A stretch of DNA of 64,000 nt from contig NZ_JAHUWN010000001.1 in NCBI RefSeq assembly GCF_019219025.1, forward strand, positions 186,001-250,000. Direction: 5' to 3'. The position numbers and the translations under genes were made by a program. Numbering within the stretch: the stretch's first letter is position 1; each line of letters opens with the position of its first letter. This stretch comes from Bacillus sp. sid0103 (GTDB lineage: Bacteria; Bacillota; Bacilli; Bacillales_B; DSM-18226). A model generated the notes under the pieces. It had not been told where the DNA came from, made no database searches, and worked only from the letters and a program-made list of their open reading frames with translations. Below are positions 9,009 to 18,977 of this stretch, one piece after another.

Positions 9009-9917
9009 TTATTTTTTTCCGATTATTTCTACCTCAGTTTCCATTTTAACTTCATATAAGCTAAAGATGGTATCCTTGACATGTTGAATTAACGCCAGGA
9101 CATCTTCTGCTGTAGCATTTCCAGCATTTACAATAAAATTCCCATGCATTTCGGAAATTTTTGCACCGCCAATATTAAATCCCTTTAATCCGGCAGTTTC
9201 AATTAATTTCCCTGCGTAATTCGGCAGTGGGTTTCTAAAAATACTGCCAGCACAAGGAAAATTCCATGGCTGGGTTTCTTTGCGATAATCTTTATTTTTT
9301 TGCATTTGAGCAACAATCGCAGCACGATCACCTTTCTCAAGGTCGAAAACAGCTTCGACTACAATTCCTGGACGAGTTTTCTGAAGGACTGACGTTCTGT
9401 ACGAGAACTCCATCTCTTGATTTGAAAGCCATTCCATCTTTCCATCATCAAATAGAATATGTGCTTTAGTTAAAATTTTACTTATATCCGAACCATGTGC
9501 CCCTGCATTCATATAAACGGCCCCACCAACGGAGCCAGGAATACCACTGGCAAATTCCAAACCGGATAGGCCTTTTTTGCTTATAAGTGTTGATAAGCTA
9601 ACAAGTGAATGACCTCCGCCAACGGTTATACTTGTCTCATCAATCTCAAGGTGATCTATACCAGAACTCAGCTTGATAACCGCTCCTTCAATTCCTTTAT
9701 CAGAAACTAACAAATTTGATCCACGACCAATTGCACGCCATTTTAATCCATGTTTCTCAATAATATTCATGATGGTTTTTAAATTATCAACCGATGACGG
9801 TTCAATAAAAAGGTCGGCAGGTCCGCCTATTTTCATCGTTGTATGATTGGCTAAAGGTTCATTTTCCTTAACCTTTCCGATATTTAAAGCTAATAACTCG
9901 TTTAAGATTCCGTCCAT
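9009..9917 (-). CDS. murB: UDP-N-acetylenolpyruvoylglucosamine reductase MurB
   Basis: FAD enzyme that reduces UDP-GlcNAc-enolpyruvate to UDP-MurNAc with NADPH. It is a type II MurB, about 302 residues. FAD-binding motifs include [12 protein letters not shown] (about 25-37), GRGSNLL (about 65-71) and [22 protein letters not shown] (about 120-140). The catalytic Ser lies in CAGSIFRNP (about 225). The start ATG at 9917 follows AGGGTGG; GTG at 9926 is the alternative. Confidence 0.96.
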   Translation of the reverse strand: MDGILNELLALNIGKVKENEPLANHTTMKIGGPADLFIEPSSVDNLKTIMNIIEKHGLKWRAIGRGSNLLVSDKGIEGAVIKLSSGIDHLEIDETSITVGGGHSLVSLSTLISKKGLSGLEFASGIPGSVGGAVYMNAGAHGSDISKILTKAHILFDDGKMEWLSNQEMEFSYRTSVLQKTRPGIVVEAVFDLEKGDRAAIVAQMQKNKDYRKETQPWNFPCAGSIFRNPLPNYAGKLIETAGLKGFNIGGAKISEMHGNFIVNAGNATAEDVLALIQHVKDTIFSLYEVKMETEVEIIGKK

Positions 9918-9978
9918 TTTTACCACCCTAACTTTCCTTGATGCATTTATTTCAGTTTATGCTAAAAACCTTTTTGGG

Positions 9979-11082
9979 CTACTTTCGATTTGTTTTTACA
10001 AGTTCTTGCATTAAGGAATAAAGTCTAGAAGCTGAATCGGGCACACCCATTTTTTTAGCCTTTATCCTCATTTCATTTAATTTATCTTTATTTAAAAGAA
10101 TACGATCGATATGATTCACAAGACTATTATTATTTAAGTCCTTCTCTAATAACAATTCGGCAGCACCATAATCACTTAACGACCTTGCGTTTTTCTCTTG
10201 ATGATTATTTGTAACATATGGACTTGGGACTAGGATACTTGGAATACCGAGTGAGGTTATTTCAGCAAGCGTTGTTGCTCCTGCCCTTGAAACCACTAAA
10301 TCAACCCCCGCCAAAACCTCAGGCATATTATGAATAAACGGTTTAATGACGACATTTTTAGGGTTTCCAATTAATTCAACTTCCTTTTTAACATCATCAT
10401 AATGTACGTCACCGGTAATATAAAGAACTTGATAGGGTTTTTCAGCCAAATCGGCAAATGCCTTCACAACTGCCTCATTGATTGGCCTCGCACCGCGACT
10501 GCCACCAAATATTAAGACCACTGGCATTGTTGCACTAAGTCCAGCAGCAAGACGCCCTTTAATCCCGTCCTTGCCAATTACTTCTGATGCACGGGGATTC
10601 CCTGTAAAAACCGTCTTCTGTTCTGGAAAATAATCCTTTGCCTCGTCAAAACAGATCGCTATCTTATTAACATAACGGCTTAAAAATTTATTTGTTAAAC
10701 CAGGTACACTATTTTGTTCATGAATGATCGTTGGAATCCCAAGTTTGGAAGCAGCATACACAACTGGTCCACAAACATATCCGCCAGTCCCGATGACAAT
10801 ATCCGGTTGGAATTCTTTTAACATTTTTTTACTGTCTTTTACTCCTTTTAGGAAACGAAGAACTGTTTTTATATTTTCAAAGGAGAGCTTTCTTTTAAAA
10901 CCAGTAATGTGAATGGATTTAAAATCAATATTTTCCCTTGGAACAATTTTGCTTTCTAAACCATTACTAGTTCCTATGTATAGAAATTTAGCATTTTTAT
11001 TCTGTTTTTGTATTTCACGAATGAGTGCAAGAGCAGGATAGATATGCCCGCCAGTTCCTCCACCACTAACAACAATTTTCAT
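9979..11082 (-). CDS. murG: Lipid II synthase MurG (GlcNAc transferase)
   Basis: Transfers GlcNAc from UDP-GlcNAc to lipid I on the inner membrane face, making lipid II. GT-B fold of 367 residues: GGGTGGH at 7-13 in the acceptor domain, and the donor-binding loops [14 protein letters not shown] (about 192-206) and [13 protein letters not shown] (about 262-275) near the C-terminus. Start ATG has GGGGTGG close upstream. It lies between spoVE and murB. Confidence 0.97.
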   Translation of the reverse strand: MKIVVSGGGTGGHIYPALALIREIQKQNKNAKFLYIGTSNGLESKIVPRENIDFKSIHITGFKRKLSFENIKTVLRFLKGVKDSKKMLKEFQPDIVIGTGGYVCGPVVYAASKLGIPTIIHEQNSVPGLTNKFLSRYVNKIAICFDEAKDYFPEQKTVFTGNPRASEVIGKDGIKGRLAAGLSATMPVVLIFGGSRGARPINEAVVKAFADLAEKPYQVLYITGDVHYDDVKKEVELIGNPKNVVIKPFIHNMPEVLAGVDLVVSRAGATTLAEITSLGIPSILVPSPYVTNNHQEKNARSLSDYGAAELLLEKDLNNNSLVNHIDRILLNKDKLNEMRIKAKKMGVPDSASRLYSLMQELVKTNRK

Positions 11083-11203
11083 GTTTCCACCCCATTAACT
11101 ATTTAACACCTAATTGCATACCCTATCTTACTATAAAAACAATCAAAATAAAGCAAATGAAAAAAGAATGTTATCTAATTGTAATGATATGAATTGATTA
11201 TTT

Positions 11204-11251
11204 TAAAATAATGCTATGTTAAACAATAAGCTTTAACATAGTCTAAAATAA
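11204..11251. mobile_element. Minimal 32-bp inverted-repeat element with 8-bp flanking duplication
   Basis: Between murG and spoVE, positions 11212-11243 are a near-perfect hairpin (CTATGTTAAA and TTTAACATAG around a loop of eight). It is flanked by the identical 8-mers TAAAATAA at 11204-11211 and 11244-11251. Its arms match the ends of the larger elements at 23197 and 61525, so it looks like a deletion derivative made only of the two termini. Confidence 0.65.
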
Positions 11252-11276
11252 AAAGAACCCTGCATGTAAACAGGGT
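11249..11276 (-). terminator. Terminator after spoVE
   Basis: ACCCTG and CAGGGT form a stem followed by TCTTTTTATTTT on the minus strand, six bases after the spoVE stop. Confidence 0.75.
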
Positions 11277-11282
11277 GAAGGT

Positions 11283-12383
11283 TCATAATCTTGAATACCT
11301 GCTGATATTAAGGAGAACACCGATCGCCATTAACATCAAGGTTAAACTAGAGCCTCCATAGCTTAAAAATGGCAAGGTAATGCCTGTGACAGGCATTAGA
11401 CCTGTAACAACACCAATATTAATCATTACCTGAATCGCCACCATGGCGATGATCCCAACAGCTAAAAAGCTGCCATATAAATCCGGTGCACCTAATGCGA
11501 TTCGAATACCTCTCCATAATAACAGTGCAAATAGAAGTAAAATAAATGAACCGCCAATAAACCCTAGTTCTTCAGATAAAATGGCAAAGATAAAATCGGT
11601 CTGTGGTTCAGGTAAGTAAAAAAACTTCTGCCTGCTCTCGCCAAGCCCCAGTCCAAACAACCCGCCAGGACCAATCGCATAGAGTGATTGTATAATTTGA
11701 AATCCACTTACCAATGGGTCCGACCATGGATCTAAAAAAGATGTAATCCGTTTTATACGGTACGGGGCCGAGGCAATTAAGCCAATAAATCCAGCTACTC
11801 CCAACAGTCCCAGAAAGGCAAAATGACTTACCCGGGCACCAGCAATAAATATCATGACAACACAGGTTCCCATCATGACCGTTCCTGTACCTAAATCAGG
11901 TTGAAGCATAATCATCGAGAAGGCTAAAAAGGCAAGACCTAAGGAAGGAACAAGACCTTTCTTAAACGAAGTGATCAATTTTTGACGTTCAGAAAGATAC
12001 TTTGCCAAAAAAGCAATCATTGCCAGTTTCATAAATTCGGAAGGTTGTATTGAAAAGGCTCCTACACCAATCCAACTTCGAGAACCATTTCTTTCATTAC
12101 CAATCCCCGGAATTAACACTAGGACAAGTAACACAAAACAAACAAGTAGAAATGTTTTGGACCACGTCCGCCACGTCCAATAATTGATGTTCATAATGAA
12201 AAACATGGCTGCAACTCCCACTCCGGCAAAAAGGGTCTGTCTTTTCGCAAAGAAAAAGGAATCATTAAATTTATATTCAGCCCAAATAGCACTTGCGCTG
12301 TAAACCATGATAAGCCCTATTGCCAGGAGAGTGAAGGTTACAATCATTAAAATAAAATCAGGAGTTGTTCTCTTTGTCGGCAC
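11283..12383 (-). CDS. spoVE: Stage V sporulation protein E, SEDS glycosyltransferase
   Basis: SEDS-family polytopic membrane protein that polymerises lipid II for spore cortex together with SpoVD. About 366 residues and 10 predicted membrane segments. SEDS signatures: GLIMVYSAS near the N-terminus, FSIQPSEFMKLA (about 115-126), PEPQTDFIF (about 245-253), and GITLPFLSYGGSS (about 328-340). Chosen start is the GTG at 12383, seven bases after GAGGTG; the TTG at 12398 lies at the ribosome site itself. Its position between murD and murG identifies it as SpoVE rather than FtsW, which is found at 56980. Confidence 0.95.
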   Translation of the reverse strand: MPTKRTTPDFILMIVTFTLLAIGLIMVYSASAIWAEYKFNDSFFFAKRQTLFAGVGVAAMFFIMNINYWTWRTWSKTFLLVCFVLLVLVLIPGIGNERNGSRSWIGVGAFSIQPSEFMKLAMIAFLAKYLSERQKLITSFKKGLVPSLGLAFLAFSMIMLQPDLGTGTVMMGTCVVMIFIAGARVSHFAFLGLLGVAGFIGLIASAPYRIKRITSFLDPWSDPLVSGFQIIQSLYAIGPGGLFGLGLGESRQKFFYLPEPQTDFIFAILSEELGFIGGSFILLLFALLLWRGIRIALGAPDLYGSFLAVGIIAMVAIQVMINIGVVTGLMPVTGITLPFLSYGGSSLTLMLMAIGVLLNISRYSRL

Positions 12384-12424
12384 AACAATACACCTCAACT
12401 GCTAGTTTTAGGGCTTAGCAGAAC

Positions 12425-12505
12425 ATATAATACTGTCTAGCTTCAAATCCTAGCGACTAGTGTATTTCGCTAGCCGACCGCTTCCCGCTTTTCCGCTAAG
12501 ACAAG
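12425..12505. repeat. Structured intergenic repeat (type 2), second copy
   Basis: Shares CCTAGCGACTAGTGTATTTCGC with the 8900 copy. It is GC-richer than its surroundings (GACCGCTTCCCGCTTTTCCGC) and fills the gap between murD and spoVE. Confidence 0.6.
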
Positions 12506-12509
12506 CCCT

Positions 12510-13862
12510 TTACTTAAGCTTATGCACCGCTTCGATAAAAATGTCTCCCCTGACCTCAAAAGTTTTATATTGATCCCAGCTCGCACACGCAGGAGATAAT
12601 AATATAACGTCACCTGGTTCAGAGTATCGATAAGCCTCAGGCACTGCCTTGTCAACATTATCGACACGCTTAATTAGTTTTATTCCTGCTTCTTTCCCAA
12701 TGCGTTCCATCTTTGGTGCAGTCTGCCCAAAGGTTATCATTGCTTTAACATTTTTTAAATAAGGAAGAAGTTCATCAAACTCATTTCCACGATCCAATCC
12801 ACCCGCAAGTAAAATAACCGGAGCACTAAAAGCAGCTAAGGCATTAATAGTCGCCAATATATTCGTCGCTTTCGAATCATTATAAAATTTTCTGCCGTTT
12901 ACTTCTGTTACGTATTGCAGACGGTGCCTGACGCCAGTAAATGTTCGGAGAACCCGCTGAATAGCGCTGTTTTCTACTCCGGAAAGCTTTGCTGCAGCCA
13001 TTGCAGATAATATATTTTCAAGGTTGTGGTTGCCTGGTAAAGCTATTTTTTCGATTTCCATCACTTTTTCACGATTAAACATAATCCAGCCGTCAGAAAG
13101 ATACGCCCCTTCAGTCAGTTCTTTTTTGGTTGAAAAAGGAATAATAATGGCCTTAGTGTGACGAGCGACTTCTAATGTTTCTTCTTGATCGGCATTAACG
13201 ATTAGATAGTCCAGTTCAGTTTGATTTTTTGTGATGTTTGCCTTTGCAGTAATGTACTCCTTTTTTGTGCCATGATAATCCAAATGGGCATCATAAAGGT
13301 TCGTAAGAATGGCGATTTTAGGTTTAAAAGTGTCAATCCCCATTAATTGAAAAGAGGATAATTCAATAACAATCGTATTTTCCGCAGTTGCTTCCTCGGC
13401 AACTCCTGATGCAACCGTACCAATATTCCCTGCAATTAACGGGTGCTTCTCATCCTCATTTAACATTTCATAAACTAATGTTGTTGTGGTTGTTTTTCCA
13501 TTTGTCCCTGTGATCCCAATAAATGGTGCTTCAGAGATTTGATATGCAAGCTCCACTTCAGTGATAACAGGAATCCCTTTTTCTATCGCACCTGCAATCA
13601 TTGGGTTGTTATATGGAATACCCGGATTTTTGACAATCAACTCGAATCCTTCATCAAGAAGCTCGATAGGGTGATCACCACAAATTACTTTAATCCCTTG
13701 TTCTAAAAGACCTTGCGCCTCTGGATTTTCCGAAAATGGCTTTTTATCATTAACGGTTACAAATGCACCAAGCTTATGTAATAGTGCGGCAGCGGTTACC
13801 CCGCTTTTCGCCAAACCAAGGACAAGAATTTTTTTATGACTGAAAGATTTAATCTGTTTCAA
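12510..13862 (-). CDS. murD: UDP-N-acetylmuramoylalanine--D-glutamate ligase MurD
   Basis: Adds D-Glu to UDP-MurNAc-L-Ala using ATP; about 450 residues. Three Mur-ligase domains: N-terminal Rossmann UDP-binding ([15 protein letters not shown]), central ATPase with the P-loop [13 protein letters not shown] (about 112-124), and C-terminal domain with the conserved NDSKATN motif (about 315). The start is TTG at 13862, one base after the mraY stop, with GAGGTG inside the end of mraY; the TTG at 13880 overlaps mraY and lacks a site. Translational coupling with mraY is likely. Confidence 0.96.
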   Translation of the reverse strand: MKQIKSFSHKKILVLGLAKSGVTAAALLHKLGAFVTVNDKKPFSENPEAQGLLEQGIKVICGDHPIELLDEGFELIVKNPGIPYNNPMIAGAIEKGIPVITEVELAYQISEAPFIGITGTNGKTTTTTLVYEMLNEDEKHPLIAGNIGTVASGVAEEATAENTIVIELSSFQLMGIDTFKPKIAILTNLYDAHLDYHGTKKEYITAKANITKNQTELDYLIVNADQEETLEVARHTKAIIIPFSTKKELTEGAYLSDGWIMFNREKVMEIEKIALPGNHNLENILSAMAAAKLSGVENSAIQRVLRTFTGVRHRLQYVTEVNGRKFYNDSKATNILATINALAAFSAPVILLAGGLDRGNEFDELLPYLKNVKAMITFGQTAPKMERIGKEAGIKLIKRVDNVDKAVPEAYRYSEPGDVILLSPACASWDQYKTFEVRGDIFIEAVHKLK

Positions 13863-13863
13863 T

Positions 13864-14838
13864 TTATAACCACACCTCAATATAGATTCCTAGTATCGCA
13901 AGAATTAATCCTACACTCCAAAAAGTAACAACTACGCGCCATTCCGACCAGCCTACTAATTCATAATGATGATGTAATGGGCTCATACGAAAAATCCGTT
14001 TACCAGTCGTTTTAAAGGAAATAACCTGTAATATAACTGATAATGTTTCTATAACAAATACTCCGCCAATGATGATAAGCAAAATTTCAAGCTTTGTAAG
14101 AATTGCGATTGTCGCAATGGCACCACCGAGTGCAAGCGAACCTGTATCTCCCATAAAAACCTTAGCTGGATGGGCATTAAACACCAAGAATCCTAACACA
14201 GAGCCGACAACGGCCACAGAAAATATAGCAATCTCCATCTGTGATTGATTCCAAGCAAGGACAGCTAAAGCACCAAACGCAATTGCTGCGGTGCCTGACA
14301 CCAATCCATCAAGTCCATCTGTTAGATTAACAGCATTGGAAAAGCCAACCAGCCAGAATATGATGAAGAAAATGAAAAACCAACCTAAATCAAAGGTCGT
14401 ATCCGAAAATGGAATGCTTATTTCTGTAGAAAAACCTTGTTGTCTATAAATAAGATAAAAGATAGCTGAAATAATGATTTGGCCTGCCAGCTTTTGTTTG
14501 GAAGTTAGCCCCAAATTCCTTTTTAAGACTACTTTGATAAAATCGTCTAAAAACCCAAGCAATCCAAAACCAAGTGTAACGAGTAGCAGCAAATAGGTTT
14601 TGACAGTCGGTTCAGAAAATTTCCCTGTCATGACGAGTGTTGTAATGACAATCGAAAACAGGATCATTACACCGCCCATTGTAGGTGTGCCCGATTTTTT
14701 TTGATGTGATTGGGGTCCCTCTTCACGAATGCTTTGTCCAAATTTCAACCTTCTTAAGAAGGGAATAAACACAGGAGAAAGCAATACTGAGATAAGAAAG
14801 CCCATAATGATTGTGAAGAAAATAACTTGCTCGAGCAT
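13864..14838 (-). CDS. mraY: Phospho-N-acetylmuramoyl-pentapeptide transferase MraY
   Basis: Membrane enzyme that makes lipid I from UDP-MurNAc-pentapeptide and undecaprenyl phosphate; 324 residues, about 10 membrane segments. Catalytic and metal-binding motifs: GFLDDFIKV (about 96-104, DD pair), [12 protein letters not shown] (about 165-176), [12 protein letters not shown] (about 225-236) and the HHH-type motif PLHHHYEL (about 285-292). Directly upstream of murD. Confidence 0.97.
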   Translation of the reverse strand: MLEQVIFFTIIMGFLISVLLSPVFIPFLRRLKFGQSIREEGPQSHQKKSGTPTMGGVMILFSIVITTLVMTGKFSEPTVKTYLLLLVTLGFGLLGFLDDFIKVVLKRNLGLTSKQKLAGQIIISAIFYLIYRQQGFSTEISIPFSDTTFDLGWFFIFFIIFWLVGFSNAVNLTDGLDGLVSGTAAIAFGALAVLAWNQSQMEIAIFSVAVVGSVLGFLVFNAHPAKVFMGDTGSLALGGAIATIAILTKLEILLIIIGGVFVIETLSVILQVISFKTTGKRIFRMSPLHHHYELVGWSEWRVVVTFWSVGLILAILGIYIEVWL

Positions 14839-14839
14839 T

Positions 14840-15283
14840 TTATTCCCTCCTTTCAGGTTCGTTATTAGTATTAATTTTGTTTAACATCACAGCTATATCA
14901 TATGTTACTTTATTTTTATTAAGAAGTTTTTTATTTGAAAATTTAAAGTTAGTTATCTCCATAATTTCATCTGTTTCTCCATTTAATTTTTCAATATAAT
15001 GACTTATTATCGTTATAATTGCCTCAACAGGGTCTGGTGTAAAGAATATTGGGAAATGATTTGGGGTATAGCTCGGAATTTCAATTCCTTCTTCCCAAAT
15101 GGCAGCGATTGCTCCATTAGCAATTGCTTCAGAAAGATCACCAGACTTTCCACTTCCGTATACAAATAATCCTTTTGGCTGGGCTGCGTTAGCTTGGTCG
15201 CAAACTGTAACAAAAAATAGGTCATCCTGGATCCCACGTCTATTTTCAAATAGACCTGCCAAGTCTTTTAAAGCTAAATACAT
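14840..15283 (-). CDS. Stand-alone Mur-ligase N-terminal-domain-like protein
   Basis: 147 residues between murE and mraY. Residues about 34-95 resemble the UDP-sugar-binding N-terminal domain of MurE/Mur[21 protein letters not shown] parallels the [18 protein letters not shown] region of neighbouring MurE, followed by IAAIWEE and [20 protein letters not shown]. There is no P-loop (GTNGKT) and no ligase central or C-terminal domain, so it cannot be an active ligase. The tail after residue 100 is Asn/Lys-rich and unlike any domain I know. It is intact, has GGGAG six bases before its ATG, and starts two bases after the murE stop, so it is likely co-translated. B. subtilis has no gene here. Confidence 0.6.
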   Translation of the reverse strand: MYLALKDLAGLFENRRGIQDDLFFVTVCDQANAAQPKGLFVYGSGKSGDLSEAIANGAIAAIWEEGIEIPSYTPNHFPIFFTPDPVEAIITIISHYIEKLNGETDEIMEITNFKFSNKKLLNKNKVTYDIAVMLNKINTNNEPERRE

Positions 15284-15285
15284 AG

Positions 15286-16746
15286 CTATCTCCCCTCAAT
15301 CGCTTCCCGAGCCACAAGCCGGTCATCAAAGTCGTGAACAACATTCCCAATAATTTGATAGGTTTCATGGCCTTTACCGGCGATTAATATCACATCACCT
15401 TCAGATGCCTCTCGAATTGCAGTTTGAATCGCTTCTTTCCGGTCAGGAATCACTCGGTAGGCTTCACCTTGAACACCTGCTTCCATATCCTTCAAGATCG
15501 CTAATGGGTCTTCACTTCTAGGATTATCCGAAGTTAAGATGGGATCTGTTGACCATTCACAGGCTATCTTAGCCATCAATGGCCGCTTTGTGCGATCGCG
15601 GTCTCCACCACAGCCAACAATGACAAAAACCTTTTTCTTCGCAAAATGCTGCACTGTTTTTAATACATTTTCAAGGCTATCGGGTGTATGGGCGTAATCA
15701 ACAATCACTGTGAAATCCTGACCTGCATTTACCAACTCAAATCTCCCTGATACACCTCTTACGTCTTCGATCGACTGGATTACTTCTTTTATAGAAATTC
15801 CAGACACAACAGCAGCTGCAATACTTGCTAAAACATTATAAACACTGAATTTACCAATTAATTGCATTTGGATCGGAAACTTTTCGGTTTGGACATGTAA
15901 ATCAAACTTTGTACCTGAAGAAGTCATGTGGATATTCTTCGCTTGGATATCAGCATTATTGTCGATTCCATATGTAATGACGTGTGCAGCAGTTGATCTG
16001 CTATACATCTCTGATGCAGGATCGTCTGCGTTCAAAATAGCAAATTTTGGTTTTTGATGATCAAATGTATTACCAAGTTGGGCAAATAATAAACTCTTGG
16101 CACGTTTATATTCTTCCATTGTTTTGTGATAATCCAAGTGGTCCTGCGTTAAATTGGTAAACACGGCTACATCATAATCACAGCCATGGACCCTGCCAAG
16201 GTCTAATGCATGAGAAGATACTTCCATTACCGCTATATCAACACCTGCTTCAACCATTTGATTAAAGGTTTTTTGAAGTGTTAAGCTTTCAGGAGTTGTG
16301 TTTTTTGTTTCAATCGTCTTTTCCGCAATTTTGGTATACATAGTCCCAATTAGACCTGTTTTTTGATCTGCATCAGCAAATATTTTTTCAATTAAATGAC
16401 TCGTAGTCGTTTTTCCGTTTGTACCAGTGATTCCTATTAAGTGCAGGTTTTTAGTTGGCTGCTCATAAAAAACATCAGCAAGGACAGCCATTGCTCTCGT
16501 TGTATCCTTAACAAGAATAACAGGTACATCAAGTGATAACGGACGCTCAGATAATACTGCTGCTGCCCCGTTTTTTACAGCGGATTCAGCAAAATCATGA
16601 CCGTCTACTGTATAACCCTTAATACAAATAAATAAGCTCCCCTTTTGCACCTTCCGATTATCATTTTCTATTGAAGTTATTTCTGGGTCTTCACCTTGAT
16701 AAGGAACTAGAAGATGCAAATTCTTAAGCAGCTTTTGTAGATTCAT
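15286..16746 (-). CDS. murE: UDP-MurNAc-tripeptide synthetase MurE (meso-DAP adding)
   Basis: Adds meso-diaminopimelate to UDP-MurNAc-L-Ala-D-Glu. About 486 residues: N-terminal UDP domain, P-loop [14 protein letters not shown] (about 107-120), carbamylated Lys region ([15 protein letters not shown], about 212), and the DNPR motif ([10 protein letters not shown], about 402) that selects meso-DAP rather than lysine. I place the start at the ATG at 16746 (MNLQKLLK), but a TTG at 16755 remains possible because the upstream GAGAGG fits neither perfectly. The spoVD terminator upstream suggests its own promoter within 16756-16876, which I could not define. Confidence 0.95.
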   Translation of the reverse strand: MNLQKLLKNLHLLVPYQGEDPEITSIENDNRKVQKGSLFICIKGYTVDGHDFAESAVKNGAAAVLSERPLSLDVPVILVKDTTRAMAVLADVFYEQPTKNLHLIGITGTNGKTTTSHLIEKIFADADQKTGLIGTMYTKIAEKTIETKNTTPESLTLQKTFNQMVEAGVDIAVMEVSSHALDLGRVHGCDYDVAVFTNLTQDHLDYHKTMEEYKRAKSLLFAQLGNTFDHQKPKFAILNADDPASEMYSRSTAAHVITYGIDNNADIQAKNIHMTSSGTKFDLHVQTEKFPIQMQLIGKFSVYNVLASIAAAVVSGISIKEVIQSIEDVRGVSGRFELVNAGQDFTVIVDYAHTPDSLENVLKTVQHFAKKKVFVIVGCGGDRDRTKRPLMAKIACEWSTDPILTSDNPRSEDPLAILKDMEAGVQGEAYRVIPDRKEAIQTAIREASEGDVILIAGKGHETYQIIGNVVHDFDDRLVAREAIEGR

Positions 16747-16876
16747 TTCTCTCAAATCCTCTCATTACCGTACATACATAATACTAATATTTCCCTTAAA
16801 ATTCCCTCTTAAGAAAGTTCCATCTTATTTTACATTAAAATATTTTATTTTGCTATTTAGTAATGTAACCTTAATG

Positions 16877-16911
16877 AAAAAAATAGGCGGCGGAAATCAT
16901 TCCGACCGCCT
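16877..16911 (-). terminator. Terminator after spoVD
   Basis: GC-rich stem AGGCGG(T)CGGAA with TTCCGCCGCCT and then ATTTTTTT on the minus strand. Confidence 0.85.
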
Positions 16912-16937
16912 TTGCATACATGATTTTTTTAGCAAAA

Positions 16938-18857
16938 TTAGTCTTCCTTCCCAAAATAAAGCCTAATTTTGGATCCTTCTTTAACTTTGGCACCTGCTTC
17001 AGGCGATTGCCTAACAACCACATCTCCCTCTCCGCTTGCATCAATTCTTAGGTTTATCAGTTGATCCATTAATTCCATTTTAGTTAAACCAGTGAAATCC
17101 GGTAGTTTTATTAATGGGGTATCTGGCCATTTCAATTCTTTTTCCATTTGATTTTTTCGAGGTTTAATCCCCATCTGGCCCAAACTATCCTTCATAATAT
17201 TGCCGACAATCGGAGCACTGACAGTACCCCCGAAGGCTGTAACTCCTTTGGGATTATCAACGGCCACATAGACAACAATTTGCGGGTCATCTGCAGGGGC
17301 AAAGCCAATAAATGATACAATAAAGTTATTTTCTAAGTATCTTCCATTTTTCGCTTTCTGGGCCGTACCGGTTTTGCCTCCGACACGGTAACCATCAACG
17401 AATGCCCTTCCACCTGACCCTTCTGCAACAACACTCTCAAGGGCATGGCGGATTTCTTTCGATGTTTCTTCCGTAATAACGCGCCTTTTTTCAACTGGGG
17501 AATTTCTCATCACCACTTCTTTGGTAACAGGGTCAATTAGCTCCTTTGCGATATACGGCTTATATAATATTCCGCCATTGATGGCCGCAGATACAGCAGT
17601 AACCTGCTGGATTGGTGTCACAGATACTCCTTGTCCAAAGGCTGTCGTTGCTTGTTCAACAGGGCCGACACGGTCTAAATTAAATAAAATCCCTGTCCCT
17701 TCCCCTTGAAGGTCAATACCGGTCTTTTGACCAAAACCAAAATCCTTCACATATTTAAACAATTTATCTTTCCCAAGTCTTTGCCCTAATTCTACAAATC
17801 CTGGGTTACAGGAATTTTGCACAACTTCTAAAAAGGACTGGTCACCGTGACCACCGCGTTTCCAGCACTTTAACCTAGCACCCGCTATCTGAACTGAACC
17901 AGAATCATGAAAATGTTCCTTTTTCAAATTCACTTTTCCTTCATTCAGTGCTGCAGCCAAGGTGATAATTTTAAAAGTAGACCCTGGTTCGTATGTTGAC
18001 CATACAGGGAGGTTACGGTTATATACCTCTTGAGGTACATTTTGGAAATTAGCAGGATCAAATGTTGGTCTGCTCGACATTGCTAAGATTTCTCCGTTAT
18101 TCGGGTTCATTGCAATCGCAACAATACCATCAGGGTTGTATTTTGCGTCAGCGATATCCAACTCTCTTTCCACAATCGTTTGTATTTTTGAATCGATTGT
18201 CAGCTTCAAATCGAGGCCGTTAGTCGGCTTCTCATAATCATCAGCCATATCGTTCATTCTTTCCCCTTTAGCATTTGCATAGAATTTAACCGAGCCCCGT
18301 TCACCACTTAGTTCTTTATCATAATATTGTTCGAGTCCCATCAACCCCTGGTTGTCCACTCCTGCGAACCCTAGAACATGTGACAGGTAGCTTCCCATTG
18401 GATAATGGCGTTTAGAATCTTCACCGATGTAGACACCTTCTAGCCCTAAAGATCTGATTGCCTTTGCCTTTTCATGTGAAATTTTTCTTCCTTCTTTAAT
18501 CCGAACAATCCTTTCTCTTAATGTAATATCGCGGTAGGCCTTTTCTTTTGACATATTTAAAACCGAAGCTAGCTTTTCTGCCGTTGTTGCGGGGTCCTTA
18601 ATTTGTCTCGGAACAACCCAAACAGTTGGAGTACTGATATTCGTTGCTAGTGCCACCCCATTCCGGTCAACAATTTCACCTCGTTCAGGTTCAAAGGGGA
18701 TATTCCGGCTCCAAGAGTCTTTAGCACCTGCAGTCAGCCAATCGCCTAGCACAAATTGTACATATCCAAGTCGGACATCAATAATTAAGAAGGTTAGAAT
18801 ACCAATGAATAGTGCAATCATTAATCTTTTACGGACAGTTACATTTGAAACACGCAT
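16938..18857 (-). CDS. spoVD: Stage V sporulation protein D, sporulation class B PBP
   Basis: Cortex-specific transpeptidase that works with SpoVE; 639 residues from the ATG at 18857. N-terminal membrane anchor (about 12-33), PBP dimerisation domain (about 45-200), and transpeptidase domain with active-site Ser293 in STFK, the S-x-N-type motif (QNSCNPGFVE) and KTG (GGKTGTAQK). One PASTA domain closes the protein (LPDFTGLTKMELMDQLINL). An ATG at 18890 would add 11 residues, but GGAGGG precedes the 18857 start and relatives begin MRVSNVTVRKRL. Expression in B. subtilis is by sigma-E. Confidence 0.95.
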   Translation of the reverse strand: MRVSNVTVRKRLMIALFIGILTFLIIDVRLGYVQFVLGDWLTAGAKDSWSRNIPFEPERGEIVDRNGVALATNISTPTVWVVPRQIKDPATTAEKLASVLNMSKEKAYRDITLRERIVRIKEGRKISHEKAKAIRSLGLEGVYIGEDSKRHYPMGSYLSHVLGFAGVDNQGLMGLEQYYDKELSGERGSVKFYANAKGERMNDMADDYEKPTNGLDLKLTIDSKIQTIVERELDIADAKYNPDGIVAIAMNPNNGEILAMSSRPTFDPANFQNVPQEVYNRNLPVWSTYEPGSTFKIITLAAALNEGKVNLKKEHFHDSGSVQIAGARLKCWKRGGHGDQSFLEVVQNSCNPGFVELGQRLGKDKLFKYVKDFGFGQKTGIDLQGEGTGILFNLDRVGPVEQATTAFGQGVSVTPIQQVTAVSAAINGGILYKPYIAKELIDPVTKEVVMRNSPVEKRRVITEETSKEIRHALESVVAEGSGGRAFVDGYRVGGKTGTAQKAKNGRYLENNFIVSFIGFAPADDPQIVVYVAVDNPKGVTAFGGTVSAPIVGNIMKDSLGQMGIKPRKNQMEKELKWPDTPLIKLPDFTGLTKMELMDQLINLRIDASGEGDVVVRQSPEAGAKVKEGSKIRLYFGKED

Positions 18858-18943
18858 AGATTGAACGACCCTCCTTTTTCTATCGTTCATTTATATGCTT
18901 GTACTTTTTCTCTTAGAACGGTCGCTAAGAGGAATAGACAAAA

Positions 18944-18975
18944 GAAAATCCCGCTTTTTATGCAGCGGGATTTTC
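18944..18975 (-). terminator. Terminator after pbpB
   Basis: Eleven-bp stem GAAAATCCCGC with GCGGGATTTTC, then TTTT on the minus strand, three bases after the pbpB stop. A second hairpin (CTCTTAG/CTAAGAG) lies at 18911-18932 in the spoVD leader. Confidence 0.85.
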
Positions 18976-18977
18976 TT

